From contig NZ_LSIJ01000028.1 of the NCBI RefSeq assembly GCF_001556185.1, positions 1 through 64,000 on the forward strand: DNA of 64,000 nt. The letters are read 5' to 3'. The stretch's first letter is position 1. Each line of letters begins with the position of its first letter. Source of the DNA: Sphingomonas sp. CCH10-B3 (GTDB taxonomy: Bacteria; Pseudomonadota; Alphaproteobacteria; Sphingomonadales; Sphingomonadaceae). The position numbers and the translations under genes were made by a program. Below are positions 27,141 to 36,034 of this stretch, piece by piece. The notes beneath the pieces were generated by a model. That model searched no databases. It was not told the DNA's origin and was given only the letters and a program-made list of their open reading frames with translations.

Positions 27141-28465
27141 TGGCGAAACTTAGGGCGATGACGGTGGCGGCGCTGGTGGCGCTCGGTTCGGCAACCGCGC
27201 TGGCAGGCGTCGCTTTTGCAAATCAGGCTCAGCGTCAGGCAGCGCCCTTGCCGCCCGCGCCCGTCGCGTTGACGACGTCCAACGCGCTGCTCGATAGCTA
27301 TCCGGCGACGCGCAAGGCACCCGGCGTCGTCGCCGTCGTCGGCATCGGCGATACGGTCAACGTCCATGCCGCGGGCAATCTCGCGTTCGACGCGGGCGCG
27401 CCCAAGGCCGACGGTGACTCGCTTTGGCGCGTCTATTCGATGACCAAGCCGATCACGGCGATGGCGGCGATGATGCTGATCGAGGAAGGCAAGCTCAAGC
27501 TCGACGACCCGGTCAGCAAGTTCATTCCCGCTTACAAGAACATGACCGTGCTGGTCGACGGCACCAAGGACCTGACCGCGGTGCCCGCCAAAAGCCAGAT
27601 CACCGTGCGCCACCTGATGACGCACACGGCGGGTCTCGGCTACACGATCATCACCAAGGGGCCGCTGCTCAAGGCCTATGAGGAAGCCGGCATCACGCCG
27701 TTCACTCAGACCGCGCAGATCGAGCAAGCTATGCGCAAGGTTCGCCCTGCCACGCTTCAGGCCTTTGCCGAAAAGGTCGCGACGTTGCCGCTGATTGCCG
27801 AACCCGGCACCAAATGGAGCTATTCGATCGGCCTCGACGTGCTCGGCGCGGTGATCGAGAAGGCGAGCGGGATGCCGTTCGAGGCTTTCCTGCAGAAGCG
27901 CATCTTCACCCCGCTCAGCATGAAGTCGACGTACTTCACCGTGCCCGCGGTGGACGCGGCGCGGCTGGCGACCGGCTATGCTTTCTTTGGCGAAAACCCG
28001 CTGCCGCTCGATCCCGGCGCGACGTCAGTGTTCCTGCAGCCGCCGAGCTTCCCCTATGGCGGGGCGGGGCTGGTGATGTCGGCGAATGATTACGACCGCT
28101 TCCTGCACATGCTGCAGAATGGCGGCACGCTCGACGGCGTGCGCATCCTGAAGCCGGAGACCGTCGCGCTGGCGATGTCGAACCTGCTGCCGGCGGGGGT
28201 TACCTACCCGGGCGCCGTCGCCAATACCGGTGGCGCGCCGGGGCCGTCGCAGGGCTTTGGTGCGGGCGGGTCGGTGTATTTGGTCGATATTCCCGGCGGC
28301 CCCGGCAAGGGCACCTATGGCTGGGGCGGCGCGGCCGGCACGATCGCTTGGGTCGATCCCAAGCACAAGCTGCGCGCGACGGTGATGGTCAACTATATCC
28401 CCGGCGATCGCTGGCCGCTGCGCACCGATTTCACCAAGGCGCTCTACGCCGATCTGGCGCACTGA
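27140..28465 (+). CDS. Exported serine hydrolase, beta-lactamase class C/esterase-like
   Basis: Predicted periplasmic 441-aa beta-lactamase-fold serine hydrolase. It has a signal peptide (ATVAALVALG... to about residue 27) and the nucleophile motif S-x-x-K as SMTK (100-103) in WRVYSMTKPITAMAAMMLIE. The second motif is YSIG in WSYSIGLDVLGAVIEKASG, not the Y-x-N of true class C beta-lactamases, and the KTG position reads GWGGAAGT, both as in EstB-type esterases. It is therefore more likely an esterase or peptidase than a resistance enzyme. ATG 27140 overlaps the mutY TGA; GTG 27137 is the alternative. Confidence 0.9.
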   Translation: MAKLRAMTVAALVALGSATALAGVAFANQAQRQAAPLPPAPVALTTSNALLDSYPATRKAPGVVAVVGIGDTVNVHAAGNLAFDAGAPKADGDSLWRVYSMTKPITAMAAMMLIEEGKLKLDDPVSKFIPAYKNMTVLVDGTKDLTAVPAKSQITVRHLMTHTAGLGYTIITKGPLLKAYEEAGITPFTQTAQIEQAMRKVRPATLQAFAEKVATLPLIAEPGTKWSYSIGLDVLGAVIEKASGMPFEAFLQKRIFTPLSMKSTYFTVPAVDAARLATGYAFFGENPLPLDPGATSVFLQPPSFPYGGAGLVMSANDYDRFLHMLQNGGTLDGVRILKPETVALAMSNLLPAGVTYPGAVANTGGAPGPSQGFGAGGSVYLVDIPGGPGKGTYGWGGAAGTIAWVDPKHKLRATVMVNYIPGDRWPLRTDFTKALYADLAH

Positions 28466-28472
28466 TACGCCG

Positions 28473-29342
28473 ATGCTGGTGCCGGGCTTTACGGGCGGGC
28501 AGCTCGACCGTGCCGATCATCTGCGCCACGACGCCGAGGCGCTGGCGGCACTGCGCGGTGACTGGCGCGCGCGGCTGCTGAAGCTTGAGAACTTCGAGCC
28601 CGAACTGACGGGCGAAGGCAAGCTGGCGTGGACGTCGCTCGCTGATGCGCCCGACGATGCCGAACTGCTGCTGCTGGGGCTCGACGAGGGCAAGCGGCCG
28701 TACTTCGCGGCTTATGTGCCCGGCATGCGTGCGCCGTCCGGGCGGCCGATGCGGCTGTTTGCGATGCTCGATCGGTTCGCACCCGGCGAAGCCGCAACCT
28801 ATGCCGCCGCGCGCAGTGTGCTCGACTGGCACAGCCGGCACGGCTTTTGCGCCAATTGCGGTACGCCGACCGCGATGATCCGGGCGGGCTGGGCGCGCAA
28901 ATGCGGCAATTGCGGCGCCGAACATTTCCCGCGCGTCGACCCGGTGGTGATCATGATTGCCGAACATGATGGCCGAGCCTTGCTGGGCCGCGGCAAGGGC
29001 TGGCCGCCGGGGCGTTATTCGGCGCTCGCCGGGTTCGTCGAGCCGGGCGAATCGATCGAGGAAGCCGTCGCGCGCGAGATCTTCGAGGAAGCGGGCGTGC
29101 GTGTGTCGGGCGTCCGCTACGTTGCCAGCCAGCCCTGGCCGTTCCCGTCGTCGCTGATGATGGCCTGTGTCGCGGTCGCCGAAGACGATGCGCTGACGGT
29201 CGATCCGAACGAGCTCGAGGATGCGATGTGGGTGTCGCGCGAAGAGGTGCGCACCGTCATGGCGGGCGGTGAGGGGCCGTTCCTGGCCGCACCCCCCTAT
29301 GCGATCGCGCACACGCTGCTGACCGAGTGGTCGCGCGGCTAG
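28473..29342 (+). CDS. nudC: NADH/RNA pyrophosphatase NudC
   Basis: Nudix hydrolase that cleaves NADH to NMNH and AMP and, in the family, removes NAD caps from RNA. The 289-aa protein has an N-terminal domain, a four-Cys zinc site (CANCGTP ... KCGNCG, about residues 128-148), the Nudix box (GFVEPGESIEEAVAREIFEE, followed by AGV), and the NudC-specific SQPWPFPSSLM sequence downstream. All are intact. It starts 7 bp after the serine hydrolase, on the same strand, and runs convergently into pheA, overlapping it by 4 bp. Confidence 0.95.
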   Translation: MLVPGFTGGQLDRADHLRHDAEALAALRGDWRARLLKLENFEPELTGEGKLAWTSLADAPDDAELLLLGLDEGKRPYFAAYVPGMRAPSGRPMRLFAMLDRFAPGEAATYAAARSVLDWHSRHGFCANCGTPTAMIRAGWARKCGNCGAEHFPRVDPVVIMIAEHDGRALLGRGKGWPPGRYSALAGFVEPGESIEEAVAREIFEEAGVRVSGVRYVASQPWPFPSSLMMACVAVAEDDALTVDPNELEDAMWVSREEVRTVMAGGEGPFLAAPPYAIAHTLLTEWSRG

Positions 29343-30148
29343 CGCTCGCGCGCCATCGGATAGGTGCCGAGCAGCCGGACCCATTCGGCATGGAAGCCGA
29401 GTTCGCTGAGCGCGCGGTCGACCGCCGGGTCGCCGGGGCGGCCGATGAAATCGGCGTAAAATTCGGTCGCAGTAAAGCTTGCGCCGCGCTGATAGCTCTC
29501 GAGCTTGGTCATGTTGACGCCCGCCGTCGCGAAGCCGCCCAGCGCCTTGTAGAGCGCGGCGGGCGCATTCGGCAGCGCAAAGATCAGCGTCGTCACGAAC
29601 GGCCCGTCGCCGTCGAGCGGGATTGCCTGCTGCGCGAGCAGCACGAAGCGAGTCATGTTGTGCGCTTCGTCGGCGATATCCTCGACCAGCAGCTTCAGCC
29701 CATAGGTATCGGCAGCGATGGCGGGCGCGAGCGCCGCGACCCGCAGCCACTGGCGGCACTGGCCCAGTGCCTGTGGATGGCTGACCGCCTCGCGCACGTC
29801 ACCGCGCGTGCCCAGCCCCATCATCGCGTAGCGAATCGGCAGGAAGAATTCGCCGATGATCGTCAGCCCCGATTCGGGCAGCAGGAAATGAATATCGGCA
29901 ACGCGGCCGTGCAGCGAATTTTCGATCGGGATGATCGCCAGCTCGGCACTGCCCGATTGCACGGCCTCGATCGCGTCGTCGAAATCGAAACAGGGCAGCG
30001 GCAGGCCGTCCGGCACTGCCTGAAGGGCGGCGATGTGCGAATTGGCGCCCGGCGCGCCCTGAAAGGCGACCGCGTGGGCAGGATCGGCAGCGGCGGCCGC
30101 GGTCATCGCGGCGACGATCGGGCGGGCGGGGGCGGGGAAGCGTTCCAT
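29339..30148 (-). CDS. pheA: Prephenate dehydratase PheA
   Basis: Converts prephenate to phenylpyruvate in phenylalanine biosynthesis. Monofunctional, 269 aa: there is no N-terminal chorismate mutase. The dehydratase domain has VAFQGAPGANSHIA, FDDAIEAVQSGSAELAIIPIENSL, and the C-terminal ACT domain GPFVTTLIFALPNAPAALYKAL with the ESYQRG segment in place of the usual ESRP, where phenylalanine binds for feedback inhibition. Start ATG 30148 is chosen over 30202, which would add a poorly conserved, basic 18-residue stretch. It is divergent from the cytochrome c gene. Confidence 0.94.
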   Translation of the reverse strand: MERFPAPARPIVAAMTAAAAADPAHAVAFQGAPGANSHIAALQAVPDGLPLPCFDFDDAIEAVQSGSAELAIIPIENSLHGRVADIHFLLPESGLTIIGEFFLPIRYAMMGLGTRGDVREAVSHPQALGQCRQWLRVAALAPAIAADTYGLKLLVEDIADEAHNMTRFVLLAQQAIPLDGDGPFVTTLIFALPNAPAALYKALGGFATAGVNMTKLESYQRGASFTATEFYADFIGRPGDPAVDRALSELGFHAEWVRLLGTYPMARER

Positions 30149-30256
30149 CTGCGGGCGGCGCTTATCCGCCCTTCGCAGATGCGGCAAGCGCTGCTTGCGC
30201 ATGCCGGTCGGCGAACCTAAAGGGAGCGCAATTCACTTTCTGGGGCATGTCGGCAC

Positions 30257-30895
30257 ATGAGCTTTCGGACGAACATCATCGTGGGTTGGGTTCTGGCGGC
30301 GATCTTCGTCGGGCTGGGCCTGACGCTGGTCGCCGGGAAGATTTACCACGCCGAGCGGCCCGAAAAGATGGGCTATCCGATCGAGGGCGTCGTCGAAGCG
30401 GCTGCCGAAGGCGCCGCGGCTGCGCCCGAAGTGCCGATCGCCAACCTGCTCGCGACGGCCGACGCTGCGAAGGGCGCCGAAGTCTTCAAGAAGTGCACCT
30501 CGTGCCACAGCATTGCCAATGGCGGCGCCAATGGCATCGGTCCGAACCTGTGGGGCATTGTTGGCAAGGGCATCGCTGCCCATGCCGGCTTCGCTTATTC
30601 GGACGTGCTGAAGGGCAAGGGCGGCACCTGGACCTTCGACGAGCTCAACAAGTGGCTCACCAACCCGAAGTCCTATGCGTCCGGCACTAAGATGAGCTTT
30701 GCTGGCCTTGCCAATCCGCAGGACCGCGCAAACGTGATCCTTTACCTCAACACGCAGGGCTCGAACCTGGCGCTGCCGACGCCTGAAGCGGCGCCGGCGG
30801 CTGCCCCCGCCGAGGGCAACAGCGCCGCGCCCGCTGGCGAGGGCAATGCGGCGGCGCCCGCCGCCGAAGGCAATGCCGCCGCACCCGCCAAATAA
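30257..30895 (+). CDS. Membrane-anchored class I cytochrome c (CycM-like)
   Basis: Electron-transfer protein of 212 aa. An uncleaved N-terminal membrane anchor (about residues 6-27) places the rest in the periplasm. The heme site is CTSCH (80-84) in VFKKCTSCHSIANGGANGIG, with the axial Met in SGTKMSFAGL and the C-terminal helix RANVILYLNTQGS. This is the cytochrome c552/CycM type that feeds cytochrome c oxidases. The last 45 residues are Ala/Pro-rich and contain three near repeats of EGNxAAPA, an unusual, probably flexible tail. Stop at 30895. Confidence 0.92.
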   Translation: MSFRTNIIVGWVLAAIFVGLGLTLVAGKIYHAERPEKMGYPIEGVVEAAAEGAAAAPEVPIANLLATADAAKGAEVFKKCTSCHSIANGGANGIGPNLWGIVGKGIAAHAGFAYSDVLKGKGGTWTFDELNKWLTNPKSYASGTKMSFAGLANPQDRANVILYLNTQGSNLALPTPEAAPAAAPAEGNSAAPAGEGNAAAPAAEGNAAAPAK

Positions 30896-30916
30896 GCAAT
30901 TCGCTGGGCGAGGGCG

Positions 30917-31816
30917 TCAGTCCTCGCCCATCGGGTCGCGCACCATCGGGTCGGGCCGGTCGCGGTAGAATTCCTTGACATAATCCCACGCCTCTTCCGC
31001 GGTTTCGACGAAGCGGAAGATCTGCAGGTCGCGCGGCGAAATCACGCCTTCCTCGCACAGCGCTTCGAAATTGACGACGCGGTTCCAGAAATCGCGGCCG
31101 AACAGCATCACCGGGATCGGGTCGATCTTGCCGGTCTGGATCAGCGTCAGCAGCTCGAACAGTTCGTCGAAGGTGCCATAGCCGCCGGGGAAGGCCGCGA
31201 GCGCGCGCGCGTGCAGCAGGAAATGCATCTTCCTGAGCGCGAAATAGTGGAACTGAAGGCTGAGCCGCGGCGTGACATAGGGATTGGGCGCCTGCTCGTG
31301 CGGCAGCACGATGTTGAGCCCGATCGATTCGGCGCCGACATCGCACGCACCGCGATTGGCGGCTTCCATGATCGACGGCCCGCCGCCCGAGCAGACGACG
31401 AACTGCCGCATGCCGTTGGCGTCGGGCGGCACCTGGCTCACGATCTGGGCGAGCCGGCGCGCTTCGTCATAATAACGCGACTTAGCGACGAGGCTTTCGG
31501 CGATTTTTCGCGCCGCTTCGCCCTGGGCCACGTCCAGCATCGCTTGCGCCTTGGCGGGCTCGGGAATGCGCGCTGACCCATAGAAGACGAAGGTCGAGCC
31601 GATGCCGGCCTCGGCGAGCAGCAGTTCGGGCTTGAGCAGCTCGAGTTGAAACCGCACCGGCCGCAAATCTTCGCGGAGCAGGAAGTCCATGTCCTGAAAC
31701 GCCAGCCGATAGGCGGGGTCTTCGGTCTGCGGGGTCTGGACGATGCCGCGGGCGGTTTCGGCATCCTCGCTGGCGCGTGCAAAAACGCGCGGCGGAACTT
31801 TGGGGTCGCTCATCAC
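30917..31816 (-). CDS. LOG-family (TIGR00730-like) protein
   Basis: Predicted 299-aa cytoplasmic protein of the LOG family, whose characterised members are cytokinin riboside 5'-monophosphate phosphoribohydrolases; others were misannotated lysine decarboxylases. The nucleotide-binding motif is PGGYGTFDELFELLT with GGGPSIMEAANRG upstream and a FYGSARIPEP strand. An N-terminal extension of about 70 residues precedes the LOG core, as in the longer subgroup. The first two codons are both ATG (31816, 31813). It faces the cytochrome c gene tail to tail; a small GGGCGAGG/CCTCGCCC dyad spans its stop codon. Confidence 0.9.
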   Translation of the reverse strand: MMSDPKVPPRVFARASEDAETARGIVQTPQTEDPAYRLAFQDMDFLLREDLRPVRFQLELLKPELLLAEAGIGSTFVFYGSARIPEPAKAQAMLDVAQGEAARKIAESLVAKSRYYDEARRLAQIVSQVPPDANGMRQFVVCSGGGPSIMEAANRGACDVGAESIGLNIVLPHEQAPNPYVTPRLSLQFHYFALRKMHFLLHARALAAFPGGYGTFDELFELLTLIQTGKIDPIPVMLFGRDFWNRVVNFEALCEEGVISPRDLQIFRFVETAEEAWDYVKEFYRDRPDPMVRDPMGED

Positions 31817-31852
31817 GCTGCCCTAACGGTTTTGCGGCCGATTAGAAACGGA

Positions 31853-32509
31853 TCAGCGGCAAAAACCAGCGCGGTCATCTTCCAGATGGAGGTGGTTGTA
31901 ATGCGCGGTGTTGTAATCGGGGCTCAGCACGGTGCCGAACCGTTTGCAGGCAGAGGCATGGATAACCTCGAAGAAGCGGCGCACATCGGGTTCGCTCGAC
32001 CGCCAGCCCTTTTCCACGGTGATGCGTCGCCCGTCGGCAAGCACGAAGCCGCTGACGTCGATCGCATTGCCGACTGCATGGCCCGACAGCCGGGTATAGG
32101 CGGTGGCCGTGCCGACGGTGTTGCGGCAGGCATAGCTGCCGAAGGTTTCGATCCGCACCAGATCGCTGCCGAGGATCTGGCGCGCGGCGGGCGCGAGCGC
32201 AAACCGTGCCCAACCGGTGAAGCGGCGTGCCAAGCCGCAGCGCATGCCCTTGATGCCTGTCACCGGCACGCCGATGTCGACCAGTTGCACCGCGCCGACG
32301 AGCGAACAGCCGCCGCCATAGTCGCGGTCGGGCAGCGCGTTGTAACGGACGTCAGCGCGCGCCAGATCGGCAAGACAGGCCTGCGTTTCGCGGCTGGTCG
32401 GCAGGCTGGCGGCGGCGGGGCGCGAGGCGGCAGGGCGCGCGGGCGGCGCACGATCGCTGCCGCCGCATCCGGCCAGGGCAAGCATCAGCAGGATCGCGGC
32501 ACGGCGCAT
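31853..32509 (-). CDS. Extensin-like/peptidase M15-like lipoprotein
   Basis: Predicted envelope lipoprotein, 218 aa, with lipobox LAGC in MRRAAILLMLALAGCGG. The body matches the extensin-like C-terminal domain (DYGGGCSLVGAVQL, ALAPAARQILGSDLVRIETF, SGHAVGNAIDVSGFVLADGR), related to LAS-type D,D-peptidases; the His-x6-Asp spacing in GHAVGNAIDV resembles the zinc-binding pair. Two further Cys (CRNT and SACKRF) may pair. It may act on cell-wall peptides, but activity is inferred. The open frame extends 36 codons upstream of ATG 32509; the signal peptide fixes the start. It overlaps nothing functional. Confidence 0.85.
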   Translation of the reverse strand: MRRAAILLMLALAGCGGSDRAPPARPAASRPAAASLPTSRETQACLADLARADVRYNALPDRDYGGGCSLVGAVQLVDIGVPVTGIKGMRCGLARRFTGWARFALAPAARQILGSDLVRIETFGSYACRNTVGTATAYTRLSGHAVGNAIDVSGFVLADGRRITVEKGWRSSEPDVRRFFEVIHASACKRFGTVLSPDYNTAHYNHLHLEDDRAGFCR

Positions 32510-32574
32510 CGCAAGCGAGGATAGCGATGGAATTGGCCCCGATGCAACGCACTGGCTCGCGGACGAGCGCAGGA

Positions 32575-33771
32575 TCAGACCGCCGCGCCCGCCGCTGCGC
32601 CGCTCGCCCAAGCCCATTGGAAGTTATAGCCGCCGAGCCACCCCGTCACATCGACTGCTTCGCCGATCGCATAGAGTCCCGGCACCTTGCGCGCCATCAT
32701 CGTTTGTGACGACAAGCCGTCGGTCGAAATGCCGCCGACCGTCACTTCGGCCTTCGCAAAGCCTTCGGTGCCGCTCGGCTGAAAGCGCCAGTCCTTCAGC
32801 CGCCGCGCGGCGTCAGCGAGCACGCGGTCGGTAAGCCCGCCGAGCTCGCCCGCCAGCCCCAGCCGCTCTGCCAGTGCCTCGGCCAGACGGGCGGGGAGGG
32901 AGTCGGCAAGCGCAGCTTTCAGGCTCCCACGCGGGTGCGCGCGCTTGGCGGCAGTGAGCCAGTCGGGCGCGGCGTCGGGGACGAAATCGATCGCGACGGC
33001 CTCGCCGTGGCGCCAATAGCTCGAGGCTTGCAGGATGGCGGGGCCGGACAGGCCGCGGTGGGTAAACAGCGCCGCCTCGCGGAACGCTGCCTTGCCGGCG
33101 CGCGCGACGACGTCGGTCGCGACGCCCGAAAGCGCCGAAAACAGCGCCTCGGCGCCGCCCAGCGTCAAGGGCACGAGCGCCGGGCGCGGCTCGACCACTT
33201 TCAACCCGAATTTGCGCGCGAGATCATAGGCAAAGCCCGTCGCGCCGAGCTTCGGGATCGCCGGACCGCCGGTCGCAATCACCAGTGCTGGGGCGGTATC
33301 GGTCCGCGTGCCGTGCACCACCGTGAAGCGGCCATCGGCATGCGCCACATCGCGGATCGCGCTGCCAAAGGCGAAATCGACGCCTGCGCATTCATCGACC
33401 AGCATCGCGACGATCTGCTTCGCCGATCCGTCGCAGAATAGCTGCCCGAGAGTCTTTTCGTGCCAAGCAATCCCATGCGCATCGACCAGCGCGATGAAAT
33501 CCTGCGGGCTGTACCGCCCCAGTGCCGATTTGGCGAAATGCGGATTGGCCGAAATAAGCCGGTCGGGCGCCGCACCCAGATTGGTGAAGTTGCACCGCCC
33601 GCCGCCCGAAATCAGGATCTTGCGGCCCGGCTCTTGGTTGTGGTCGATCAGCAGCACCCGGCGCCCGCGCTGACGGGCAACGCGCGCGGCCATCATGCCC
33701 GCCGCACCCGCGCCGAGGACAATCACGTCATAAGGCGGCCGCGTGGCTATTCGGGTTTGCCCCAATACCAC
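32575..33771 (-). CDS. NAD(P)/FAD-dependent oxidoreductase (HI0933/BaiN-like)
   Basis: Predicted 398-aa flavoprotein of the HI0933/YhiN/BaiN family. It has the dinucleotide fold VIVLGAGAAGMMAARVARQR, the family motif ISGGGRCNFTN, and the C-terminal FAD-binding end IGEAVDVTGWLGGYNFQWA. Biochemical function is not settled for most members. The start overlaps the end of the cytochrome b561 gene by 25 bp on the same strand; both lie downstream of one promoter region, but a common role is not evident. Confidence 0.9.
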   Translation of the reverse strand: MVLGQTRIATRPPYDVIVLGAGAAGMMAARVARQRGRRVLLIDHNQEPGRKILISGGGRCNFTNLGAAPDRLISANPHFAKSALGRYSPQDFIALVDAHGIAWHEKTLGQLFCDGSAKQIVAMLVDECAGVDFAFGSAIRDVAHADGRFTVVHGTRTDTAPALVIATGGPAIPKLGATGFAYDLARKFGLKVVEPRPALVPLTLGGAEALFSALSGVATDVVARAGKAAFREAALFTHRGLSGPAILQASSYWRHGEAVAIDFVPDAAPDWLTAAKRAHPRGSLKAALADSLPARLAEALAERLGLAGELGGLTDRVLADAARRLKDWRFQPSGTEGFAKAEVTVGGISTDGLSSQTMMARKVPGLYAIGEAVDVTGWLGGYNFQWAWASGAAAGAAV

Positions 33772-34319
33772 ATTCGCTGCAGCTCGCGCTGACCGTCGAG
33801 GAACTGGTGCTTGAGCGCGCCCAGAATGTGCAGGCCGGCCAGCACATAGACGAGCTTGCCGATGACATCATGTGCCTCGCCAAAGCCATCGTGCACGGCG
33901 AGCTTGGTGGCCGGATCCAGCGCCATGATGAAGCCGATGCGCGGCCATTCGAACAGCCCGAAAAGGTACATCGGGTTCTCGGCAGCACCCTTCCACGCCG
34001 AATCCATGATCCAGCCAGTCAGCGGCATCGCGAAGATCAGCACATAGAGCGCGATATGCGTCCAATGCGACAGCCGCACTTCCCAGGCCTTGTATCCGGT
34101 CGGCAGGGCAGGTGGCCGATGCGCAAACCGCCACAGCAACCGCATGATGGCCAGCCCCAGTACGGTGATGCCGACCGACTTGTGCAAGTTGATCAGCGGC
34201 CGGACCTGTTCGTCGGCGACGACTGGCCAGATCCATGTCAGCGCCAGATTGAGGATGATGCCGATCGCGACGAGCCAGTGGAAGGTGATGGCAAGGCTGG
34301 TGTAACGGCGGTCAATCAT
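33747..34319 (-). CDS. Cytochrome b561 family protein
   Basis: Predicted inner-membrane diheme cytochrome b of 190 aa with four transmembrane helices. Candidate heme ligands are His in SLAITFHWLVAIG, INLHKSVGIT, LSHWTHIALYV and the later IGKLVYVLAGLHILGALKH. It probably passes electrons between quinol and a periplasmic partner or oxygen. The frame is open 26 codons further upstream, but ATG 34319 gives the family's N-terminus MIDRRYTSL. It is divergent from a GT2 glycosyltransferase, with 136 bp between them. Confidence 0.92.
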   Translation of the reverse strand: MIDRRYTSLAITFHWLVAIGIILNLALTWIWPVVADEQVRPLINLHKSVGITVLGLAIMRLLWRFAHRPPALPTGYKAWEVRLSHWTHIALYVLIFAMPLTGWIMDSAWKGAAENPMYLFGLFEWPRIGFIMALDPATKLAVHDGFGEAHDVIGKLVYVLAGLHILGALKHQFLDGQRELQRMWYWGKPE

Positions 34320-34455
34320 TCGGGTCGCTCCACGTCCTGCCGCGACGCACCACTGGCGATTGCGGCAGGCAATCCTTACCTTTGGCTCGCCGAACATTCA
34401 CCCCCATTTTGCGGGAAGTCCCTTGCCAGCGATTGCCCGCCTCTCCCGATCGCTA

Positions 34456-35871
34456 ATGGTTGAATCGCCGCGCCTTTCGCCGCGCCGCGCGCCGTGGCAG
34501 AGCTATGCCATCGGCGGTGGCGCGCTGGTCGTGCTGGTGCTGCTGACCGCGCAGGTGCTGTTTCGCAACAATCTGGCGGGCTGGTCGGTCGGAATCGCTT
34601 ACATCGGGTACGATACCGCACTGTTGCTGTTCACTGCGCGCCACGCCTGGACGCTGATGCGGCCAACCGAGCCCTTGCCCATGCCGGAAGTGCGGCCGAC
34701 GCTGGGGGTGATCGTCGCCGCGCATAACGAAGCTGGCGTGCTGGCGGTCACCATCGGCGAACTGGCGGGAGCCGACGACCCGCCCGAGCTGATCCTGATC
34801 GCCGATGACGGCTCGACTGATGCGACGCCCGAGATGATGGCGCGCGAGTTCGAGCTTGAGCCGCCGCCGCTCGGCACGATCAGCGCACCGTCGCCGGTGC
34901 TGCCGAGCTTGCGCTGGCTGCGCGTGCCGCATGACGGCAAGGCGCGCGCGCTCAACGCCGCGATTGTCGAGGCCGATACCGAGATCGTGCTGACCGTCGA
35001 TGCCGATACCCTGCTCGATCCCGGCGCGCTGGCGGCGATGCGTGCGGCGTTCGCGGCAGAGCCCGAGCTGGTCGCCGCCACCGGCGTGCTGACGCCGATC
35101 TGTGGGCCTTCACCCGCCGGGCGGCTGTTCCAGTGGTTCCAGAGCTACGAATATGTCCGCAACTTCCTGGGCCGCTATGCCTGGATGCAGGCGCACAGCC
35201 TGTTGCTGGTGTCTGGCGCGTTTGCGGCGTTCCGGCGCGAAGCACTCGTCGATGTCGGCGGCTTCGATCCCGCCTGTCTGGTCGAGGATTATGAGCTGAT
35301 CCATCGGCTCCACCGGCATGCCGCCGACCATGGGCTCGACTGGCGCGTGCGCGTGGTCGGCGCGGCGCACGCCCGCACAGATGCGCCCGCCTCGGTCATC
35401 GGTTTTCTGCGGCAGCGGCGGCGCTGGTTCGGCGGGTTCCTCCAGACGCATTACTGGAACCGCGACATGATCGGGAACCGGCATTTCGGGATGCTCGGCA
35501 CCGCGCACATGCCGGTCAAGACGCTCGATACGCTGCAACCGGTCGCGGGCGTCGCTGCCTTCCTCATCCTGATCGCGCTGCTGGCGACCGGGCAGTTCGT
35601 GATCGCGCTGCCGATCCTGATCATCATGATCGGCAAGATCCTGTTCGACTTGAGCTTCCTGATCTGGTCGCTGCGGCTCTATGCGCGCTGGACCGGGCAG
35701 GAACGCGGGCTGTCGGTGCGCGGCGCGCTGCTCGCGGCCGCGCTCGAGCCGTTCAGTTTCCAGCTGCTGCGCCATGCGGGCGCGCTGTGGGGCTGGCACG
35801 CATTCCTGACCGGGCGCGAGACCTGGGGGCGGCAGAAGCGCACCGCGATCGAGGCAGTGGCGGCGGAGTAG
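34456..35871 (+). CDS. Membrane glycosyltransferase, GT2 family
   Basis: Predicted 471-aa processive-type inner-membrane glycosyltransferase. One or two N-terminal hydrophobic helices (about 18-60) precede a GT-A domain: LIADDGSTDATPEMMA, the metal-binding VLTVDADTLLDPG, EDYELIHRLHR and the QRRRRWFGGFLQTH motif matching the Q-x-x-R-W of cellulose/hyaluronan-type enzymes. Three or so C-terminal helices follow (about 365-430). The product is unknown; no capsule genes adjoin it. ATG 34456 is chosen because the 32 upstream codons are poorly conserved and run into the upstream gene's promoter region. Confidence 0.88.
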   Translation: MVESPRLSPRRAPWQSYAIGGGALVVLVLLTAQVLFRNNLAGWSVGIAYIGYDTALLLFTARHAWTLMRPTEPLPMPEVRPTLGVIVAAHNEAGVLAVTIGELAGADDPPELILIADDGSTDATPEMMAREFELEPPPLGTISAPSPVLPSLRWLRVPHDGKARALNAAIVEADTEIVLTVDADTLLDPGALAAMRAAFAAEPELVAATGVLTPICGPSPAGRLFQWFQSYEYVRNFLGRYAWMQAHSLLLVSGAFAAFRREALVDVGGFDPACLVEDYELIHRLHRHAADHGLDWRVRVVGAAHARTDAPASVIGFLRQRRRWFGGFLQTHYWNRDMIGNRHFGMLGTAHMPVKTLDTLQPVAGVAAFLILIALLATGQFVIALPILIIMIGKILFDLSFLIWSLRLYARWTGQERGLSVRGALLAAALEPFSFQLLRHAGALWGWHAFLTGRETWGRQKRTAIEAVAAE

Positions 35872-35908
35872 CACGCAGCGCGCGCCTCGGTTCCGGCCAT
35901 CCCTTCAT

Positions 35909-36000
35909 CCGTTTGCCCTGAGCCTGTCGAAGGGCCGTTCTTTCTTTTTCACTGGCGGGGCAGAAGAAGGACTTTGCTTCGACAGGCTCAGCACGAACGG
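35909..36000. repeat. Intergenic palindromic repeat, family R1 copy 2
   Basis: Arms TGAGCCTGTCGAAGG and CTTCGACAGGCTCAGCACG, inverted, with GCAGAAGAAGGACTT in the centre. It is nearly the only content of the 163-bp gap between the convergent GT2 and mntH genes. Relative to other R1 copies both arms carry the same T-to-C/A-to-G change (GAGCCTGTC versus GAGCTTGTC), a compensated substitution that keeps the stem paired. Confidence 0.85.
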
Positions 36001-36034
36001 ATCATGGGTGATCGCACGCCGCTTAGCACTGGAG

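Noticed and set aside
27140..28465. Beta-lactamase conferring resistance
   Set aside because: The Y-x-N motif is replaced by YSI and KTG by a Gly/Trp-rich segment, both typical of EstB-like esterases rather than class C lactamases.
30906..30929. GGGCGAGG/CCTCGCCC dyad between the cytochrome c and LOG genes as a terminator
   Set aside because: The stem overlaps the LOG stop codon and neither side has a T-tract; support is too weak.
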